Positions 34,156 to 46,110 of a DNA stretch of 64,000 nucleotides are shown piece by piece. Origin of the DNA: Basidiobolus meristosporus CBS 931.73 (lineage: Eukaryota; Basidiobolomycota; Basidiobolomycetes; Basidiobolales; Basidiobolaceae); NCBI GenBank assembly GCA_002104905.1, contig MCFE01000480.1, positions 1-64,000 on the forward strand. Reading direction: 5' to 3'. The translations under genes and the position numbers were made by a program. The notes below the pieces were generated by a model that made no database searches, was not told the DNA's origin, and saw only the letters and a program-made list of their open reading frames with translations. The number at the start of each line of letters is the position of its first letter. Position 1 is the first letter of the stretch.

Positions 34156-35113
34156 AAATATGGAAGTGAGTCAAGCAAAAGGGGAAATAATGTTACATAT
34201 ACATGCATATATGGTGCCACAGTTTTATTTATAATAGACTTGTTCCATTGGATTGTGCCACATTGAGCCATGAGTGCCCAATGATGCCATAGTGTGCCAG
34301 GCAGGCTAATTAAACCTACACTTGGCCACAGAGTGTGAAACATAGCTCTGCATCTTCATGCAAAGCCACCCCTGTGTTTCACCCATTGTGTTGGAGAAAA
34401 TCCATTTTTTGACCTTTTTTTTTAGTTCAATGTTTTGCAGGATGTGTAAGAGCACAGAAGAACAGAGGACATGCACCAGGTACTCAATACCCATGGCACT
34501 CTGAGTCTAGCTCCTGTGGCTTGTAACATGTCACAAAAATGCATGGCACTATCTTGGTCCACTGGTACTATCTGGCACTATGAGTTCTTTGTATAGATCT
34601 TACTTTAGGTCTAATAATTAAATATAGTGCCAGATAGTACCAGTGGACCAAGATAGTGCCATGCATTTTTGTGACATGTTACAAGCCACAGGAGCTAGAT
34701 TCAGAGTGCCATGGGTATTGAGTACCCGGTGCATGTTCTCAGTGCTTCTGTGCTCTTACACATCCTGCACAACATTGATCCTCAAAAAAACATCAAATAA
34801 TGAATTTTCTCCTGCATCATAGGTGAAGCACAGGGGCTGCTTTGCATGAAGATGCAGAGCTATGCTTTACACTCTGTGGCCAAGTACAGGTTTACTTAGC
34901 CTCTCTAGCACACTATGGCATCATTTAGCACTCATGGCTCAATGTGGCACTATCCAATGAAACAAGTCTAATGCTTAATATGGTGGGTCACCATTGAATA
35001 TTACATTCATGTTGCTGCAGTGTCTCAAATACAAACTCTCTTGAATTCACATGAGTATTGACCAGTAAGTGATATAATAGTGCCATGTTGCTGAAGGTCA
35101 AACTGTTTGCCCT
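34156..35113. promoter_or_regulatory. Shared centre of element X, carrying a foldback insertion
   Basis: The region between gene B start (34155, minus) and gene A start (35114, plus). Removing the 732-bp foldback element leaves about 226 bases, close to the 221 bases of element W, so the spacing between the two start codons is kept. Confidence 0.45.
34237..34968. mobile_element. 732-bp foldback (palindromic) element, copy 2
   Basis: Same length and organisation as copy 1: GACTTGTTCCATTGGATTG at the left, CTATCCAATGAAACAAGTC at the right, TA on both sides. Arms meet near 34580-34620. The two copies differ at scattered single bases, mostly C/T and G/A differences. Confidence 0.9.
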
Positions 35114-38100
35114 ATGGACAAGACCACTTTGATTCAACACTGTAAGTAAAGAGAAACAAACCATGTGGCTGTTCTAGCAAATCTCTCAGCCATATAGAAA
35201 GCATAGGAAGTACTACAAGGATCATGGCCAGTGTCTTGCCACACAACTAATACTTGACCATTGATCATTCCCAACTGTATCAACATTATCTTATTAACCA
35301 GTTGATACTTCTATACTGGCACCTGGCCATCTTTGTCACCTTGTGCCAACTGAGCCAGGTGAGTTCATGACACCTTTAAGCCCGCCTCAGCCTTCTGAAT
35401 ATGGCATTCAGAGTGATAGCTCTGACAAAGAAGGCTCAATGATGGATTGTGAGCCTATCCCCTGTAACAACATTACCACACATGAGCCTGGTCAAATCTC
35501 AATATGTAATGAGAAAACATCCATTGAAAAAAATGCTCAAGATAGTTTATAGGGCCAAGCAAGCCCAGTAATCAATCCACTGGTGAGTGCTGTAATGTTG
35601 TGGCTAGAGAAGTGGCATGTTTCTACTAATATCAGTAATGACGGCTTTGAGGATCTACTTCTACTTCTTGCCAATATCATCCCTCAATGCAGCTTACCAT
35701 TTATATGGTATAAGTGGACAACCATCATGTGGCTGGCAACAAATGACTCAGAGGCTATCCTGACTCCAGCATGTGTTAACAGTTGCATTTTTTTCACATC
35801 CAAATATGCTACCATTGTAACATGTCCAAATTGTCAGGAATCCATCACCATTGAGGGAAAACATTGCTCATTCTCCAGATATATTCTGGTAACACCCTAT
35901 CAAAAGAAGCTCATATATCGAACAAATATTACAAAGCTACAAAGTATCAAACTCAGTACCAATCAAGCGCAAACATATCCAGTGTATTTGATTGCAAACA
36001 TTACAAACAGCTAAGAAGCACAGGCTACTTTGAAGGTATGTATGACCATGTCTTTGCCTTAGCACTTGATGGATTCTCATTAAACAAGTACTACCAAAAA
36101 ATCCTGCTGGCCACTGATGCTTGTCAACCCAAATTTGCTGCCAATCCTAGATTATCAGAGCCAAGCTCTGATGGTAGTCTCACTTATATCTGAGCCTAAA
36201 TCACCGTTCAACCAGGATAGCCACCTGTATCCATTGCTGGATGAATTCTGTGCACTTTCCTGGAGGATAGCAGTAAATGGCTGTAATGTCAAAGCTCGTA
36301 TTATTATCTGCACTGGAGTCACCCCTGCCTTCAGCAAGATAGCCGGCTTTTCTGGGCAAAACTGATGGTATAGCTGTCAAATGTGTGAGATCCAGGGTAC
36401 GCACTTTGTAGCTCACAAACAGTAATTTTACCCATACGCCAATGCTAAGAACATCAGCTTCCCACCAAGAGAATATACAGAAGTCTGCATGCAATTGTAT
36501 CAAAGTTGGCAAGCTATAAGCCATTAGCAGTGTAGTGGGGTGACAGTGACACCCACTAACAGATGTGCTCATTCCCTTATTTTCTACTTCCATATATCTC
36601 TACTACACTTATTTTAGTTTTATCCCGTTTGTCTTACCCAATCAGAACTATCCCATAAGCCGGTTGACTATCACACCTGCTTACCTTATTGCATAAGTTA
36701 CCTCTCACTTTACGTATGATTACTAGCTATAAGTGCTTCTATATTAGGCAAGTACCCACACCAGTACTAATGACACATGATCAACCAGTGTCACCATCCC
36801 TACCATTTCCATACCATATATGTATCCCTATGTTACACAGGTTTCAGAATACTGATTCCTGATTGGTTGGATGTGCTGTGCCTCTTAGAACCTTCTGGCA
36901 CCTACTTGGAACATTCTTAGGTCATTGTGATGTCATTAAGATTTCTATTGATATCCTGAACCTTCTGGAATACCATGCTTAGTAATCACTTAGCCAGTGA
37001 GAAAAGTATATAAGGGAGGCTATCCCTCAAGAATAAATCATCATCCCTTTTATCAATATTCCAACTTGTTGATTAGTGTGATCACAGCTACCTGCTGCCA
37101 CCTGAACTTCCAACCCCAGACCACAGGACACTCCCAGGAAACCGTGCTGACAGCCAACTGACCTTGGAGGCACTACTTGGGAGGAATACTCAGAGTAGGT
37201 ATCTTTTATTATATTTGATTCTTTCTCAAGTTTGTTCTTGTACAGGCAAAGATACTTTTCTGTCTTTGTAACTATTGACCACAGCTGCATTCTTATCAAG
37301 TCACTGCTAGTGGAGTTTACAGTTGTTTTGACTTTGGAAACTTTAGTACATTGTCATCTCAAAGGATGCTGAACCCAGCACATACTTTGGTTAAGGTGCC
37401 AACTAAGTTGTGGATTGTAGCTTAATAGTATTCCCTTGACAAGCTTGTGGCTTTATTCCCCTTCACATTAGATTAGAGACAGAACCCAAGTATTCCTAGC
37501 AAGCTTTTACCAGAGGTTATTGCACCCAGTGAACACCCCACACACAAAACACTTGAGAAGTGTTGGACGTATCTCACCCTTAGACCTATAAACCACCACA
37601 GTGGGAATATTGAATCAATTGGAAACCAGAGACTCTTAAGATACAGAGTATCTGTTGGGGCAAATGCTTTCCACTGGGAGCAATGCACTTGCTTTTCAAC
37701 AATATCCCTATACTGATGACCAAGTTGTACATGGCACATTTCAAGCTAAATGAGCCCTTCAAGATACCTGAGGAGTATAAAAGAGTTGGCAAGACATTAC
37801 AGAATACCTACTACCCTGAGTACTTCTCACAGACTTCAATTAATATTAATACATATATGCGGCAATACAAATGCAAAGTCTAGATGAACTTGATATGTAT
37901 TTATTCAAGTGGCAGCCTGAAGCCATTCTTATCAAGAGTATCTTGGAAGCATTGGGGGTCATATGTGAACATTGTAGGATTATTTATCCAAAAGCAGATC
38001 ACCAATGCAAACTTAACACATCAACGGCTATTGTGCACGGAGTTTGTAGCAGGATTTGAGCCGCTATACTACAAGCATAAAGCTAAATGCATAGATCTCT

Positions 38101-38990
38101 GCTGCTACTGTATCCATTCTCTACTCCATCTTGCTTGGTATGTGGAGAATATTGGGCCTTGCTTCACCTTTTGGAAGTATCCTATGGAGCAGATGTATGG
38201 GGAGGTAGCAAGATGAATCAAGTTGCAGGTACCACCATATCCCAATCTTGTCAAGAATATTACCTCTAAGTCTGTTGTGGATGTGATATGTTGGCACACT
38301 GAGGACAGTAAGGAAGAGTTGCCCAATATTGAGGACAGATGTGCATATGGAGACACCTATGCCTATGGCATTAAGAAGCTATGCAGCCCCAATGTGTGGG
38401 TAATTAGTTAAGTAATGCAAAGTTGGATGGGGTGCATCAAGCAACTGATTGTTATAAGGAAAACTCTGCTAAGGTATGGTGGATTTCTCTTAGTCAATAG
38501 CCAGCTTCTGCACCATTCCATAAGGAGTTTGCACAAACAAGAGCCAGAGCACACCTTTAAGGGGGACTAGTATCCAGCAGGGTGAAGGAATATATTGGCT
38601 AAGCACCAAAAAGTTCTTTGCAGATATTCAGGAGGTATTAATAGCAGAAGTGGCAGCTACTAAGCATATGTTTGCAAGATGTATGTATTACCAGCGGTAG
38701 AAGGTATATGGCAATTCAGCAAGTATCACACCAAATAGGCATAAAGTTGAGGTGATAGAAGTATATCAATTGGGGCAGGTATGCACATTTGTAGAGGTTA
38801 GTAAGCAGGAGGCCATAGTTTTTTTTGATTCTAGCCACAGGTGGGATACCCAAGGTAGTAGTGGTTAGGCAAGTAAAGAGGAGTGATTCTACAGTGGAAT
38901 ATATGAATGCACAAGGTGAGGAAGAAATACAAAATACCATTTGGTAAATTGGAATGGTGGCACTATACAGAGCTAGCTGTAGGGTGCCAT
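35114..38990 (+). pseudogene. Gene A of element X: TNP2-like transposase with LTR insertion
   Basis: Starts MDKTTLIQHCK at 35114. 35343-35552 gives EPGEFMTPLSPPQPSEYGIQ. 35583-36014 gives GFEDLLLLLANIIPQC and the zinc-site pattern ACVNSC..TCPNCQES typical of TNP2. 36117-36365 gives SPFNQDSHLYPLLDEF, VNGCNVKARIIICTGV and SKIAGFSGQN. A 1070-bp LTR (36531-37600) splits the gene. It resumes at 37683 with LLFNNIPILMTKLYMAHFKL, then CFTFWKYPMEQMYGE and EDRCAYGDTYAYGIKKL (up to 38411). The tail extends to about 38990. The Asp expected before the SKIAGF segment reads V here but D in other copies. Inactive. Confidence 0.75.
36531..37600. repeat. Solo LTR, about 1.07 kb, inside gene A of element X
   Basis: Begins TGTAGTGGGG and ends ACCACCACA, so the ends are inverted (TGTAGTGG / TGTGGTGG). 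CAGTG occurs at both borders (36528-36532, 37599-37603), fitting a 5-bp target duplication that overlaps the last bases of the LTR. Removing the insert restores the continuous gene A DNA seen near 62.4 kb. A TATA sequence (GTATATAAGGGAGG) near 37007 could be the LTR promoter. It holds several CpG, more than its surroundings. No internal retroelement domain is attached. Confidence 0.65.
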
Positions 38991-39344
38991 ACTGCTGTAA
39001 AATGCCATCAGAGACCTGCAATGAGGCTGTCAAAATACCATTATATTTTTTGCCATACAATGCAGTTGGATGTATTAACCAGCTAGATCCATTTGAAATA
39101 GCTGTAGAGTGCATTGAGACTGCAATAATGCCATGCACTTATTGTTGCAGCACCAACTAAACCCCATAGTGTTTTATAACTTTATTTGGCAGTAAAATTA
39201 GCAAAATGCTGTTGGAATCCTGTCATGAGCTTGTCAAGAGGGTCACTAATTCCAAGCTGCTGGTATCATAATGGTCTCCAAACAGGATCCTGATGGCTGG
39301 CCTGGATCAGAGCCACCTGCAGGACCAAATTAGTTTTCATAGGG

Positions 39345-39934
39345 ATAAAGCAAAGTCATCTGGTTCCCAACAAAACCCCACCACTGACAGCAGCAGAAGA
39401 ACGGTTAGACAACAGCTTACCTTGAAAATCAGTGCAACAAGCAGTACTATATTCAAAAGGCCATGCTGACAGTATGCCCACTGAAGGTAATAATGCAGAC
39501 TCCTCAGGTGCTCAGTCAAGTAGGAAATTGAGAACATTTGCAGGACCGCAAGCTGACCATAATGCTCAGGCAGATGAGAATGTACAAAAAGCAGTATCTT
39601 TGGATGAAGGCCAGCAAGTGACCATCATATCATCACCACTGTCTGTATTAGCAAGTTGTTGTCAGCTCATACCAAAGCATTAATGAGGCAATTAGGTGCA
39701 GTGGCTGATAGGATAGATGTCATGGCCCACAGAAATCAGGAAATAGGCCAGAAACAGGCTGTGCAGATAATACCTGTAGAGTAATCAATACCTCATCTGG
39801 AGAAAGCAGTATCTTTACTGCAAAGAAGGAACTGAAGTAGCTCAGTGTCATAGCCAAAAATTGAGCCATTTCCCAAATTAACAGAATAGGAGCACTGTAC
39901 AGTCATTGTAGAACAACAAAAGTGCCCAAAGATA
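39345..39934 (+). pseudogene. Gene B of element W, second part
   Basis: Continues gene B after element X: SSGSQQNPTTDSSRRTVRQQ, then shifted frames including AQADENV (around 39.56 kb) and HTKALMRQLGAVADRIDVMA near 39.67 kb with RNQEIGQKQ. It ends in AAAGTGCCCAAAGATA where the Copia B LTR starts. Confidence 0.6.
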
Positions 39935-41425
39935 TGATGAAATATTGGACTATTTGGTATCATTCAGCAGCTAAAAACTTACTTAACAATTCTAGACTAG
40001 TCTTAGTCACTGTAGGACTCATTTAGTGCCTTAACTTTGCCACTTTCTCCAGATATATGATCTTATGATTATTCCCCTATAGTCAGGATCAAATAAGCAC
40101 TATTACCCAACATTATATAATAACCCTGAAACTGTTACAGAATGCTTTGAAATATTGAGAAACCCTCCATACTTAATGATACAGCTGTATTACTTCTACA
40201 AAGGTATAAATACTGAGCTTCTTTACAAATAAACAACAGTTCAACTATTATCACTATTTCTTGATAAGTTCCTTATATCCAAATCACTTTGTAAATTGCA
40301 ACAGTTTATGAGCTCCAAATGCCTTAATCTATTCTAAAAGATGACTTCTACCAGCAAACAGTGCAATACCAACATCTTCCCTGTAAAGGAGAGGTTTGAT
40401 GGGAAGAACTACACACTTTGGAGAATCAAGATGCAGATCCATCTTGAGGAAAGAAAGCTTTGTAACATGGTAACAGGAAAGGAAGTCAAGCCCAAAGGAA
40501 CAGCAGAAGATGTAGAGAAGTTTCAAGAGAAGGAGAGAAAGGCCTTCAATGCCATATACATCAATGTGCAAGACTCCTTCATTGGACAAATCCATGCCTC
40601 AAATACTGCCAAAGCAGCATGGGAATCCTTAGAGAAGATCTTTAGAGCAAAGTCAATATCAAGCAAGCTTTATTTGAAACAAAAGTTCTTCAACATGAGG
40701 AAGAAGCCAGATGATGAAATGCTACAACTCATTACCAGAATGGAGACACTTGCAGAAGAACTTTGCAGTATTAATGCTGGTGCAGATGATGAAGAAAAGA
40801 TACTGTGTCTGCTTTGCAACCTACCAGACAACTATGGGCCACTCATACCTTCTTTTGAAAGCAGAGAAGACCACTTGACTTCAGACTATGTCAAAGGAAG
40901 ACTTCTCCATGAAGAACTCAGACATAACAATCAAGCAGAGGAAATTGAAGATAATGCTTTATTCAGTTCCGAAAGAGACACAGAAAAGAAGGGAAAGCAA
41001 CACACCAAAGAAAACCTGGCTGCTGTAACTACTGTAAAAAGCCTGAACACTGGGCAAGAGAATTCAAGAAGAAACAAGCAGACAAAAAACAGAAACTAGA
41101 GCAGGCAAGCCATATAACTACTGATGAACAGTTATTTGTAACTGTACAAGAGAGTGCAAGTAACCAAAGTAATGAATGATATATTGACTCTGGAGCATCA
41201 CAGCATATTTGTGGTATAAAGGATTGGTTCAGCAACTTAAAGACTATTCCTGTAAGAAAGGCTTATCTGGGAGATAACTCTGCATTGGAAGCTAATGCCA
41301 GTGGGTCTATACAACTAAATATGAGTGATAACTCAGGGGCAACAACAGCAAAACTGAATGACGTACTCTATGTACCTGGAATAGCTTCTAGTATTGAGCT
41401 AGGTGTTCTCAGTAAATGAGGCACT
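39935..41425 (+). mobile_element. Copia element B', 5' part: LTR, gag, protease
   Basis: LTR 39935-40281 (347 bp, TGATGAAATATTGG..TTATATCCA), the same length as the LTR at 47055-47401. After gag comes a zinc knuckle in another frame, then protease YIDSGASQHICGIKDWFSNL near 41180 with the DSG active site intact, then LYVPGIASSIELGVLS. It ends at about 41.42 kb against element Y sequence, so integrase, RT, RNase H and 3' LTR are gone. Confidence 0.8.
40341..41099 (+). CDS. Copia gag polyprotein, intact 252-codon frame
   Basis: Structural Gag of a Ty1/Copia element, starting MTSTSKQCNTNIFPVKERFD. It contains GKNYTLWRIKMQIHLEERKL, then IGQIHASNTAKAAWESLEKI, and LPDNYGPLIPSFESREDHL, the normal order of the UBN2/retrotransposon gag domain. 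The frame ends in RNKQTKNRN. The zinc knuckle CCNYCKKPEHWAREF lies in the neighbouring frame from about 41010, so a one-base shift separates Gag from its knuckle. This is the best-preserved Copia frame in the window, but the element is truncated. Confidence 0.8.
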   Translation: MTSTSKQCNTNIFPVKERFDGKNYTLWRIKMQIHLEERKLCNMVTGKEVKPKGTAEDVEKFQEKERKAFNAIYINVQDSFIGQIHASNTAKAAWESLEKIFRAKSISSKLYLKQKFFNMRKKPDDEMLQLITRMETLAEELCSINAGADDEEKILCLLCNLPDNYGPLIPSFESREDHLTSDYVKGRLLHEELRHNNQAEEIEDNALFSSERDTEKKGKQHTKENLAAVTTVKSLNTGQENSRRNKQTKNRN

Positions 41426-41429
41426 GGTC

Positions 41430-44400
41430 CATCTATTTTGGCCTGCTTGACAGCTACTGACACTCTTCTAGCAACCTGTCATTTCTTCCCTACATGTTTT
41501 GAGCTTTGTTTCCTGGCAGTGATAAGTTCCTGAGGAAGCCACTGGTGTTTATTGATACCAGGTCCTTCACACTATTCTGGACAGGTACTTCTTTAATGAT
41601 CCTATGCTTTTTGCTTGATAAACAAGGCACTGATGCATCTTTTTCTGCCTGCTTTTTCCTTAAAAGCCCTTCTCTGGCTACTTCATATTTCTTTGCTGCT
41701 TGTGCAAAGCTTTTATACTTGCTTTCAATGGGCTCTTAAGGATGCCATGGGCTTTTAGCTGTGGATCCCTTGTTCTACTTCCTTTAAAGGTTTCCGCTTT
41801 TCACAATATATTTTCTTAACATATCAAAGCTTGGCCTGGAAGTTCTGATGATCCTATAAAATGCCTGTCTTAAGGGTACTATAGTCCACTGCTTAAATGC
41901 TTAGGTGGGGCAGTTTTCAGTTAAGTAGCATTGCATTTAGCCTTTTAGTAAATCAGTATTTACTACTTGATCATGGTGTTTAACAGCAGATAAATCCGCA
42001 TTTACTTATCAAGCAATAATGTGTGTATTAAGTAAGATCCCATTGGGTGAAGATGACACTATTAAATGAGTCAAGAGCCACAGCCTTCATTATAATCTGT
42101 TTCATTCAGCTACTTGAGTTCCTTCTTTGCATCTATGATATTGTATTTTCAACCTCAGATATTGATTGCTCTGTATGCATTATCCACTCATCCTGTCTCA
42201 GGAAATTTCCTGATATCTGCAGCCCACAGGATCCTATTAGTCAGTGAGCCTAATTGTCTTATCAAAGCATTGATAAGAGCTGACAACTTTTATGCTTCCA
42301 CTGGTGGTGGTGATATTGCAACAGTCACTTGCAGGTTGTCCACTGGAGGCACAGTATATGCTCCATTTCATCTGCATCAGCATTTGATCACCTTGCAGCT
42401 CTGCAGAGATTTGCAGCTGCCTATATCACTGCAAGTCTGATGAGCTTTCATTATTACCTTGTATGGGCACATTGCCATTTTGTCCTTTTTTACATGTTAC
42501 TCTGCTTATTGTAAAGAATGTTAATGCAAGTTGTTGTCTAGCTGCTCTTTGGCTATTGTCCACAGTGAGGATTGGTTAGGAACCAGACTTTGTGGTTTTA
42601 TTTCCTGGCTCCATATGTATGGAAGCAGGTCAAGCCAAAGAGTAAAAAGTGTAATATATACGGGTGTATGTAATGCCACAGCTCTACTTATAATAATTAC
42701 TCTAGTAGGTCATTGTTGCGTCTTACATTCATGGATGTAAAGTGTGTCAAACATAAAACTGGTTAAACTCTTATAAGAATTGACAAGAAGATGATAAATT
42801 AGCATTACACTGTTAAGTGTTGTGCTGTTTGCCCAATGGACTAGACTACTATGATTCCAAACCATAAGAGAAAGCAAAAAGATCACATCGCTTTTGTAAC
42901 AAGCCTCTCTGCCATGAAGCATACAAGAAGCATAGGAAATATTACTAGGAACATGGTCTGTGCTTTGTTACCACAGTCATATTTAGGCATTCATTAGGAA
43001 CTGCCAAACCAACAATATTTAGTTGGACACCTGATACCTCTGTAATAGCACCTAGCCACACTGGACACCTTGTGCAAAATCAGTCAGGTGAGTCTGTGAC
43101 ACTTTTTGGCTCACCTTAGCCTTCTGAATATGGCCCATAGAGTGATAGCTCTGACAACCAAGGCTCACTGATAGATTGTGAGCCAATCTGCTCTCAAAAT
43201 AATACTCAGTATCAGCCAGGCAAAATTTTATAATTCAAAGGAGAAAACATACATATAAAAAATTTCAGGGATATCTTATGCAACCAAGTTAGGGCAGCAT
43301 TTCACATACTGGTGAATGATCTGATGTTATGGCTACAGCAGTGATGTGTTTCCACCAAGATCAGCTATGGCCACCACTACTTCTTGCCAAAACCTTACTT
43401 GAATATAACTTACCATATATGTAGTACAAATGAAGTATTAAAATGTGGCTGGCTGCATATGACCCAGAGAATGTCCTGATACCAGCATGTGTTAGCAGTG
43501 GTATTGTATTCACCATAGAGAATGCCACCACTGCAAGGTGTCCAACTTGCTGAAATCCACCACCACCTGAGGAATATGTTATTCATGCTCTGAATATATT
43601 CTGGTAATGAAGCATGTAAGGAAGCACATGCAGTCTAGCAAGATGTAATGCTATGATGTACTGCCCAATATCAATGAAGAGCAAACACTTCCAAAATATA
43701 CTGAAATCCTGCTGACCATTAATTCTCATCAACCTGAACTTGCCACTAGTCTTGTAGTATCTGATTTTTCCCATAACACCACCATTAGGAGAAACATTCT
43801 TCCACTGAGAGAACATACAGAAGTCAGCATGCAACTGCAGCAAAGCTTGCAAGCTATAATCTATTAGACAATAAAATTATGCAAAATTGTCTATACTCAA
43901 AATGGAGGGAATATGTTAGAGCAAAAACTTTCTATTGGGTGCAATGAATTGCTCCTTAGTAGTATCACTGCACTGATGACAAAGTTCTAATTGTGGCATT
44001 CCAAGCTACATGAGCCCTGGAGACACCAGTGAAATGTGAAAAAGATGACAAGATATTACTGGGTATCTACTGCCCAAAGTACCTGTCATAAGCTTGAGTC
44101 AATTGTCATATGCATATGCACTAACACAAATGCAAAGTCTTGATGAGCTAGATATGTGTATTCAAGTAGCCTTCTTAAGCTGCTTTTACCAAGAGAGTTT
44201 TGGAAGCTTAGAGAGTTATATGTCTGCCATGCAGGAGTATTAATGCAGCAGCAGTTCACCAAAGCCAGTTTGGCTCATCTAAAGCTTTGATATAGCAAGT
44301 TTGTGATAGAGTTTTGGTGGTAATACTACAAGCATAAAGTTGAATGCACAGATTGTTGCCACTACTGTTCTGATTCATAACTCTATTTTACTTGGTATAT

Positions 44401-45560
44401 GCAGAGTGTCAGGCCTTGTTTCACCTTATTGGAACTTCCTATAGAGCAGATGCATTGGCATATAACAAGACAAGTCAAATTGCAGGTACCACTGTAGCCC
44501 TATCATAACTAGAATACAGCCTTCAAGACCATAATGAATATGATGAGCAGGCTTATGGAGGACAACAGGGAAGAGTTGGAAAATATAGAGGACCAATGCT
44601 CACATGGAAACACATATGCTTTTGACATTAAAAAGTTAAGCAGCTCCCATTCATGGGTAATCAGTTAAGTAATTCAATGATGGATTGGACAGAATATGTA
44701 ACTAGTTCATAAAAGGACAACTTTACCAAAGTATGCCGGTTTTCTACTGGTAACAAGTCATTTCTACACCACTTAATATAGAATTCACACAATCAAGACG
44801 CAGAGAGCACCTATATGGGGGACCAAAATCTAGTATGTTAAAGAAACATATTGGTTGAGTACCAAGACATACCCTGCAGATATTTAGGAGGTACTAATGG
44901 CAAAAGTGGCAGTAATCAAGCATATCTCACATAATGTATATGTTATCAGCAATACAAGACATATGACAACCATGCAATTGCTATGATGAAACACTACAAA
45001 GTGAGGTGATTGACATGAATCAGTTGCAGTGGGTGTGCACATATTTACAGGTTAGTAAGCAGGTGGTCATATTTTTTTTATGCAAAATATATATGGAATA
45101 CCTGCAGCTGCAGAGGGTAAGCAAAAAATCAGAGGTGATTCCATAGTAGAATACATGATTGGCTCAAGCAGAGGTAGAAAAGGAAATACCATTTGATAAA
45201 TTTGTACAGTAGCACACTACAGTGGTAGCTGTAGGCTGCTACACTGCTATTACAATGCCAACAGAGGTCTGCAAGAAGGCAAATGTACCATTGAGTTTCT
45301 TATTCTATAAGGGTAGGTGCTGAATTACCCATTGGGTTGGCTCAAAAATGTACAATGCGTATCATATGACTATTGCTACACTGCCATATTATTTAATTTG
45401 CTTTGGTAGCCAAACCAACTAAATGCCTCACAAGCCCACCATAAGATCAAGTCAAGGGGCAATAATTCCAAGTTGATGGCAAAATAATGGCTCAAAACAG
45501 GCTCCTGATTGCTGACCTGGACTGAATTCACTTGCAGGGCAAAGTTATGTTATATATGGG
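41430..45560. mobile_element. Element Y: older, more decayed two-gene TNP2-like transposon
   Basis: Gene B lies on minus, from about 42.62 kb (MEPGNKTTKSGS-like start) down to about 41.43 kb. A centre follows at about 42.63-42.83 kb, and gene A on plus from about 42.836 kb. Gene A pieces include SDNQGSLIDCEP-like sequence near 43.15 kb and C-terminal DNA near 44.1-44.65 kb matching 38.0-38.4 kb. The right end reads TTATATATGGG at 45560, a degraded form of TTTTCATAGGG. The order B-centre-A is the same as in element X, but stops are denser. Confidence 0.6.
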
Positions 45561-46110
45561 CATGGCTTTGTTGAAAAGATATTGCCTAAGATTTTTTTCT
45601 AATAGTTCAGTTGGGCAAGTATTAGAGGTAGCATATCTTTAGTGGAAGAGAACATCATTGAATATGAATCAAAGGAAGAGACAAGATCCATAGACTTAGG
45701 CAGATAGATGGAGATGACTTTGCAAGAGCGGTATTGTCTGAGCAAAGAGAGGATATTGTAAAGAGAATGCTGAAGATCTCTGGGGGTAGAATAAGGTCTG
45801 TAGACAACATGTTTGCCAGCAGCAACAACAATGGCCTTGATACCAATGTGAAAATAAAAGTTGTCAGAACTTGAGGATGATGGCTAATTGGATTTGTAAA
45901 ATTGGAGAACAAGATAACTGTGAGAAACAAATGACTTGTCAACATATGTATAAATGGAGAGGCTGCTGATGTTGGTCACCTCAAGGGTGATGTTGCAAGG
46001 GAACCTTTTTTATTGACAATAACAAAGACTTAGTTATGCTTGCACAATGGAGGACAGTATTTTTACATGTAGCCAAGGGGAAGCTAACAATCAGAAGGTG
46101 CAAGTAGTTT
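45561..46110. other. Unassigned AT-rich stretch
   Basis: Between element Y and the Gypsy integrase piece. A 96-codon minus-strand frame (45945-45655) and a competing plus frame with SEQREDIVKRMLKISGGR are both open for a while. Neither matches a family I know. The last part could be Gypsy sequence upstream of the integrase. Confidence 0.3.

Larger units (their letters stand above)
31064..39344. mobile_element. Element X: full-length two-gene TNP2-like transposon with ATA target duplication
   Basis: Both ends are visible: CCCAATGAGAAAATACTGTG at 31064 and ..CAAATTAGTTTTCATAGGG ending at 39344. These are inverted versions of one another (consensus CCCTATGAAAA). ATA flanks both sides (31061-31063, 39345-39347), and a 3-bp duplication is what the CACTA/CMC superfamily makes. 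It spans 8281 bp, but about 5.75 kb after removing two 732-bp foldback elements and a 1070-bp LTR. Gene B runs left (34155 to 31468) and gene A runs right (35114 to about 38990). Both genes carry stops. Confidence 0.8.
27667..39934. mobile_element. Element W: TNP2-like two-gene transposon, split by element X
   Basis: Left end CCCTATGAGAAATATCTTGG at 27667, then gene A on minus (to 30826), a 221-bp centre, and gene B on plus from 31048. Gene B is cut at 31063 and resumes at 39348 after element X. The two sides join at the ATA duplication into a continuous reading frame that agrees with the gene B start at 26206. Element W is cut again at 39934 by a Copia B LTR and its right end is lost. Confidence 0.75.

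Noticed and set aside
33735-34266. Overlapping open frames across the foldback elements (for example 33735-33995, 33886-34266)
   Set aside because: Both arms of each palindrome encode mirror-image versions of the same peptides, and the frames run across element borders; this is a by-product of the inverted repeat.
33261-34968. CRISPR-like or integron-like repeat array
   Set aside because: The repeats are two long inverted-repeat transposable elements with TA flanks in a eukaryotic genome, not short direct repeats with spacers.
36993-37300. LTR internal frame (37299-37027, 90 codons) as a gene
   Set aside because: It lies wholly inside the solo LTR, antisense to the putative promoter, with no recognisable product.
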